Assembly (NCBI RefSeq): GCF_000754095.2
Contig: NZ_JQSG02000001.1
Span: 62,001 to 126,000 of the forward strand
Reading direction: 5' to 3'
Length of the DNA stretch: 64,000 bases
Origin: Acidihalobacter prosperus
Lineage (GTDB): Bacteria; Pseudomonadota; Gammaproteobacteria; DSM-5130; Acidihalobacteraceae
The notes under the pieces: generated by a model
Told to the model about the DNA's origin: nothing
Database searches by the model: none
Seen by the model: the letters and a program-made list of their open reading frames with translations, nothing else
Made by a program: the position numbers and the translations under genes
In this document: positions 60,039-64,000 of the stretch, piece after piece
How positions within the stretch are numbered: position 1 is the stretch's first letter
Layout: every line of letters starts with the position of its first letter

Positions 60039-60635
60039 ATGGCGCGCAGCCCCCTCCTGGAGGGATTGATCGAGGCTCTGCGGTGCCTGCCGGGCGTGGG
60101 ACCGAAATCGGCTCAGCGCATGGCCTACCACCTGCTTGAGCGCCACCGCGACGATGCCCTGCGTCTGAGCGAGGCACTGCGTGCGGCGGTCGAGCGCATC
60201 GGCCATTGCGAGCGTTGCCGCACCCTGAGCGAAACCGAGCTGTGTGCGGTCTGCGCCGATACCCGGCGCGATGCCGGTCTGCTGTGCGTGGTGGAAAATC
60301 CCTCTCATCTACAGGTGATGGAGCAGGCGACGCACTTCAAGGGCGTGTATCACGTGCTCATGGGGCGTCTGTCGCCGCTGGACGGCATCGGTCCGGAGGA
60401 ACTCGGTCTGGACCGGCTCGAACGGCGCCTGGGAGAGGGCGAGCTGCGCGAGCTGATTCTGGCGATCAGCCCGACGGTCGAGGGCGAGGTGACGGCGCAC
60501 TACATCGGCGAGATGGCCCGTGCCCATGGCGTGCGCGTGACCCGGCTCGCGCAGGGTGTGCCGATGGGCGGCGAGCTGGAATATCTGGACAGCGGCACAT
60601 TGACCCACGCCTTCGAATCGCGCCGCGAATATTGA
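60039..60635 (+). CDS. recR: Recombination protein RecR
   Basis: This 198-residue recombination mediator has a helix-hairpin-helix ([17 protein letters not shown]), a four-Cys zinc finger (CERC...CAVC), and the Toprim motif ([14 protein letters not shown]). It acts with RecF and RecO in gap repair. The ATG lies two bases after ybaB. Confidence 0.96.
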   Translation: MARSPLLEGLIEALRCLPGVGPKSAQRMAYHLLERHRDDALRLSEALRAAVERIGHCERCRTLSETELCAVCADTRRDAGLLCVVENPSHLQVMEQATHFKGVYHVLMGRLSPLDGIGPEELGLDRLERRLGEGELRELILAISPTVEGEVTAHYIGEMARAHGVRVTRLAQGVPMGGELEYLDSGTLTHAFESRREY

Positions 60636-60678
60636 GCGCGGCGCGCCCTTCCTTCATGCCTTTTCAGGAAACAAGCCC

Positions 60679-61023
60679 ATGAGCGACTGCCTGTTCTGCC
60701 GAATCGTGGCCGGCGAGATACCCGCCGAGCCGGTCTATCAGGACGAGGATGTGCTGGCCTTTCGCGACATCAACCCGCAGGCACCGCTGCATGTGCTGGT
60801 GGTGCCGCGCCGGCATATCGCCACGCTCAACGACCTGACACCGGACGACGCCGGGGTGGTCGGCACAATGCACCTTGCGGCGGCTCGCATCGCCGCCGAG
60901 CACGGTCTTGCCGAGGCGGGCTACCGCACGGTATTCAACTGCAACGAGCAGGCCGGGCAGACGGTATTTCATCTGCACTTGCATGTACTCGGCGGCCGCG
61001 CCCTGGGTTGGCCGCCCGGCTAG
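60679..61023 (+). CDS. hinT: HIT family protein (histidine triad)
   Basis: This 114-residue protein has CLFCRIVAGEIP at the N-terminus and the catalytic triad HLHLHVLGGR near the end. HinT-like enzymes hydrolyse nucleoside phosphoramidates. AGGAAA precedes the ATG. It follows recR and is likely the last gene of the operon. Confidence 0.93.
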   Translation: MSDCLFCRIVAGEIPAEPVYQDEDVLAFRDINPQAPLHVLVVPRRHIATLNDLTPDDAGVVGTMHLAAARIAAEHGLAEAGYRTVFNCNEQAGQTVFHLHLHVLGGRALGWPPG

Positions 61024-61102
61024 GGGCGGTTCGCGCCGCGCCGTGGTGGGTGCCGGAGCGCCTTGCGGGGCTGGCGGATACCGAAGGGCGGTTCGATGGA
61101 CG

Positions 61103-61379
61103 CTAGGGTCTGTGCACACGATGGGATGGCGTGCTGCCGGAGCCGCTTTTCGTGGCCGCCTGGTGCCGCGCGCGGCATGGTCTGCCACATGACATGGGTC
61201 AGCGGCAACACCGCGAGACGCGAAAAGCGGCCCCGGCCGGCCTGCGGGCTGCGACCGAAAAAACCGCCACTCGGCGTTGCCCGTCGCTGATTTGGCATCA
61301 CAAACCGCGCTGCTCGCGCCTCGAACGGCGGTTCTTCTGTCACAACAGCATGCCTGCCCATCGGGTGAACAGGCCCTAG
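61103..61379. mobile_element. MITE-like element with 34-base terminal inverted repeats
   Basis: The terminal repeats 61103-61136 and 61346-61379 match at 28 of 34 bases (both begin CTAGGG and end GCATGCTG or GCGTGCTG toward the centre). An inner perfect 11-bp inverted repeat (GCCGCTTTTCG 61142-61152, complement 61221-61231) is also present. No transposase is encoded. CTAG at both ends could be a YTAR-type target duplication as in IS5-family elements. It fills the gap between hinT and the small membrane protein gene. Confidence 0.6.
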
Positions 61380-61648
61380 TTCGCTGTCGGACGGCCATGA
61401 TGCGCAGCCGCAACCGCCGGTGCCGCGGACTCGAATTGTCGGTCGTAGCCGCGGCGGTCGATGTCGTGCACGCTCAGCAGCAACGCCATCAACAGATAGC
61501 ACACCAAGGCCGCGACGCCATGCCGGCGCAGCACTTCGCCGCTGCTGCGTGCACGTACCCAGGCTGGATGCCGGTAGCCCAACAGGGTCAGCGCGCTGAG
61601 GACCAGCGAGGCGGCGAGCAGCAGCAGTAGCCAGAGATCCGTTTTCAT
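61376..61648 (-). CDS. Small hypothetical membrane protein
   Basis: This 90-residue protein has two hydrophobic helices (about 4-24 and 44-62) and no recognised domain. Its TAG stop lies within the CTAG end of the MITE-like element, so the C-terminus may have been changed by that insertion. Its ATG overlaps the end of rsgA, suggesting co-transcription. Confidence 0.6.
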   Translation of the reverse strand: MKTDLWLLLLLAASLVLSALTLLGYRHPAWVRARSSGEVLRRHGVAALVCYLLMALLLSVHDIDRRGYDRQFESAAPAVAAAHHGRPTAN

Positions 61649-62580
61649 GGACTCATAGAGTCGCCGCCGCGGACGGAGTTCCGGAGCTCGTTCGAAAGTT
61701 CCAGAAAGCTGCGCAGGCGGGTGGCGGCGATTTCGCCGGCTTCGACCGCGGTCTTGATCGCGCAGCCCGGTTCGGCGCGATGCTGGCAGTTGTGGAAGCG
61801 GCAGTCGCCGATGCGCGCCGCGATCTCGGGGAAGCCGGCGTGCAGCGATGCGCGCTCGGGCGCGAACGGCGCGAAGTCGCGCACGCCCGGCGAGTCGATC
61901 AGGTCGCCGCCGCCGGGTAGGGCATAGAGGTGGGCGTGGGTAGTGGTGTGGCGGCCCTCTCCGGTGAGTGCCGACAACTCGCCGACTCGAACTTCGAGGT
62001 TCGGGTCGAGATGATGCGTGAGCGAGGATTTGCCGACCCCGGACTGGCCGACGAACAGACTGGTGCGCCCGGCGAGTCGTGCGCGCAGGTCATCGATGCC
62101 GCTGCCGTCGAGCGTACTGGTGGACAGTACTGGATATCCAAGGCCGGCATACAGGGTACGGGTCTCGGATACATGCGCCGCGGCTGCCGGCGCCAGCGCG
62201 AGATCGATCTTGTTGATGACGATGGCCGCGTTGGCGCCGAGATCGGCGGTGCCGACGAGGTAGCGGTCGATCAGCCCCCAGTCGGGCGGCGGCCGGGTGG
62301 CGACCACGATGACGACCTGATCGACGTTGGCGACGCCGGCACGCGGCCGCCCGCGATGATCCGGCCGCACGAGGCAATTGCGCCGCGGCAGCAGCGCGGT
62401 GAGCACCGCCTTGTCGAACCCGTCCTCGTATTCGATTTCGTCGCCGCACACCGGCGCGCGTAGATGCTCGGGACCGCGTTTGACCAGATTGCGCGGCGAA
62501 ACGGCCTTGTGCAGTCCACCGGCATCGTCGCGCACGATCAGTTCGGCACCGAAACGGGCGACCACCCGGCCTCGGGTCAT
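61645..62580 (-). CDS. rsgA: Small ribosomal subunit biogenesis GTPase RsgA
   Basis: This 311-residue circularly permuted GTPase has an OB-fold start, NKID (G4) before GQSGVGKSSL (G1), and DSPGVRDF (G3). The C-terminal zinc-binding segment is CRFHNCQHRAEPGC. It acts in late 30S maturation. Its start overlaps the end of the pterin dehydratase gene by four bases. Confidence 0.95.
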   Translation of the reverse strand: MTRGRVVARFGAELIVRDDAGGLHKAVSPRNLVKRGPEHLRAPVCGDEIEYEDGFDKAVLTALLPRRNCLVRPDHRGRPRAGVANVDQVVIVVATRPPPDWGLIDRYLVGTADLGANAAIVINKIDLALAPAAAAHVSETRTLYAGLGYPVLSTSTLDGSGIDDLRARLAGRTSLFVGQSGVGKSSLTHHLDPNLEVRVGELSALTGEGRHTTTHAHLYALPGGGDLIDSPGVRDFAPFAPERASLHAGFPEIAARIGDCRFHNCQHRAEPGCAIKTAVEAGEIAATRLRSFLELSNELRNSVRGGDSMSP

Positions 62581-62927
62581 GAGAACAGGGCGTCCACGCG
62601 TGCGGCGCAGATGAAATCGTTGCGCGACAGTCCGCCGATGGCATGGGTCGAGTAGCGCACGCGACAGCGGTTGTAGCCGACTTCGAGATCGGGGTGATGG
62701 TCTTCTCGATGGGCGATCCAGGCGACTGCGTTGACGAAGGCCATGGTGTCGTGGAAGTTCGCGAAGCCCAGTTCCCGCGCGATGGCGCGGCCGTCCTCGA
62801 CCCGTTGCCAGTCCGGGTGCAGGCCGCTCATCAGGCGTGCCGCCTCGTCGTGATCGAGCGGCGGCACGCCGCCTTCGCAGGGCGCGCAGCGGCCTTGCCG
62901 GAGGGTGTGGGTGATGCCGTCATTCAT
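62577..62927 (-). CDS. phhB: 4a-hydroxytetrahydrobiopterin dehydratase
   Basis: This 116-residue enzyme recycles the oxidised pterin cofactor. Typical motifs are the AHREDHHPDLEVGYNRCRV active-site histidines and the FANFHDTMAFVNAVAWIA helix. The ATG at 62927 has AGAGGAG upstream; a longer frame to 63026 overlaps the neighbour and is not used. Confidence 0.92.
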   Translation of the reverse strand: MNDGITHTLRQGRCAPCEGGVPPLDHDEAARLMSGLHPDWQRVEDGRAIARELGFANFHDTMAFVNAVAWIAHREDHHPDLEVGYNRCRVRYSTHAIGGLSRNDFICAARVDALFS

Positions 62928-62955
62928 GCGGGACTCCTCTGTTCTGAGGTCGGAT

Positions 62956-64000
62956 TCAGCGCGAGTCCGCCGCATCGAGTCGATGCAGGTGCTCGACCCG
63001 GATCGAGGCGGGTGGGTGCGAGTCATAGTAGGCCGAGTGCAGCGGGTCGGGCGTCAGCGTGCTGGCGTTGTCCCGGTACAGTTTGACCAGGGCATGCACC
63101 AGCGGCGTGGCACCGCCGGTCTGCAGATGCGCGAAGGCATCGGCCTCGAATTCCTGCTTGCGCGAGCGCCAGGAGAACAGCGGCGTGAGCGGGAAGGCGA
63201 AGCTCGGCAGGGCGATCAGAAACAGCAGCAGGGCCATGTGGGTGGATGGCGTGCTGACCCCGAGACCGGCGTAGAACCAGGGCTGTTGCATCAGCCAGGC
63301 CAGCAGTGCGAGACCGGCGAGGCTGAGTGCACTCATTAGCCACATGGCCTTCTGTACATGCCGGTGGCGATAATGTCCCAGTTCGTGAGCCAGCACGGCT
63401 TCGATTTCCTCGGGTTCGAGCTTGTCGATCAGGGTGTCGAAAAAGACGATGCGCTTGTTGCGCCCGAGTCCGGTGAAATAGGCGTTGCCGTGGCCCGAAC
63501 GTTTGGAACCGTCCATCACGTATATGCCCCTGGAGCGGAAACCGGTGCGTTCGAGCAGCGCCTCCACGCGCGCGCGCAGCGGGCCTTCCTCCAGTGGCTC
63601 GAAGCGATTGAACAGCGGTGCGATGAAGCGCGGAAAGGCCCAGGCCATGAGTAGGCTGAAGCCGGTCCACACCAGCCAGACGTACAGCCACCAGACGCTG
63701 CCCGTTCGCCCCATCAGCCACAGGATGAGCAACAGCAGAGGCACGCCGAGCATCAGCAGGAGCAGCGCCTGCAGCAGCAGATCGCCGAGGTAGGTGGCGG
63801 GGCGGGTGCGGTTGAAGCCGTGGCGCGCCTCGATCACGAAGGTGCGCCACAGCGCGAAGGGTTGATCGAGCAAGGCGCCGATGACGATCACGCTGAGTAC
63901 GGTCGCGGTGCCGGCCAGCAGCGGCGACCAGCCGGACGCGCGCCACAGCCGGTCGACCAGGTCGAGCCCGCCGCCCAGCGTCCAGCCGAGCAGGATCAAG
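62956..64000 (-). CDS. M48 family (Ste24/HtpX-like) metalloprotease, cut by window end
   Basis: The frame runs off the window; at least 347 residues are present. It has several membrane helices, the zinc motif HELGH (with a third ligand E in EFEADAFA) and an N-terminal region like CAAX protease 1 (Ste24). The start lies outside the window. Confidence 0.88.
   Translation of the reverse strand, partial: LILLGWTLGGGLDLVDRLWRASGWSPLLAGTATVLSVIVIGALLDQPFALWRTFVIEARHGFNRTRPATYLGDLLLQALLLLMLGVPLLLLILWLMGRTGSVWWLYVWLVWTGFSLLMAWAFPRFIAPLFNRFEPLEEGPLRARVEALLERTGFRSRGIYVMDGSKRSGHGNAYFTGLGRNKRIVFFDTLIDKLEPEEIEAVLAHELGHYRHRHVQKAMWLMSALSLAGLALLAWLMQQPWFYAGLGVSTPSTHMALLLFLIALPSFAFPLTPLFSWRSRKQEFEADAFAHLQTGGATPLVHALVKLYRDNASTLTPDPLHSAYYDSHPPASIRVEHLHRLDAADSR

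Overview
The window is chromosomal DNA of a GC-rich gammaproteobacterium. The gene order carB-greA-yhbY-rlmE-ftsH-folP-glmM-tpiA-secG-tRNA-Leu-nuoA..N and metY-rimP-nusA-infB-rbfA-truB is typical of that class. A DabA/DabB inorganic-carbon transporter beside a CbbR-type LysR regulator points to an autotroph, probably a chemolithoautotroph of the Chromatiales/Ectothiorhodospiraceae kind. The species assignment is inference.

Layout. 1-7524: housekeeping genes (carB 3' end, greA, yhbY on the minus strand, rlmE, ftsH, folP, glmM, tpiA, secG). 7579-7663: tRNA-Leu(GAG). 7909-22918: a complete 14-gene NADH:quinone oxidoreductase operon (nuoA-N, with nuoC and nuoD separate) followed by a DUF2818 membrane protein gene. 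22951-29155: promoter, initiator tRNA, terminator, then rimP-nusA-infB-rbfA-truB. 29237-29327: tRNA-Ser(GGA).

29328 to about 41064 is an integrated genomic island. It has a tyrosine recombinase next to tRNA-Ser, and the last 17-19 bp of that tRNA are repeated twice at the far end. The island carries: (i) about 1.1 kb with no credible protein gene but packed with hairpins, several capped by GNRA tetraloops when read on the minus strand, a candidate large structured RNA; (ii) an unrecognised protein gene preceded by two copies of a 16-bp palindrome; (iii) an A/T-richer His-Xaa-Ser cluster (hxsA-hxsD-hxsB-hxsC) with two radical SAM enzymes and a precursor ending in five HxS triplets behind a Sec-like signal peptide; (iv) an IS256-family remnant; (v) a minus-strand cluster of sulfotransferase-like, cupin and unknown proteins, with an IS630-family element immediately upstream.

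41223-53896: pyrC, a DUF6671 zinc-ribbon protein, the dabB-dabA transporter with a divergent LysR regulator, a COQ8-like ABC1 kinase, a photolyase, an orphan ATP synthase epsilon subunit fused in an operon to a cytidylate kinase-like gene, and a DUF389 membrane protein. 53960-57570: small metabolic enzymes (FAH-family, VOC, SDR, isochorismatase-like, ABM-like, YbaK-like). 57903-61023: 4.5S SRP RNA, then dnaX-ybaB-recR-hinT. 61103-61379: a 277-bp MITE-like element. 61376-64000, minus strand: a small membrane protein, rsgA, a pterin dehydratase and a 5'-truncated M48 protease.

The most interesting parts are the island's structured-RNA candidate and its His-Xaa-Ser cluster. The pairing of an orphan AtpC with a cytidylate kinase-like protein and the MITE-like element are also worth a look.
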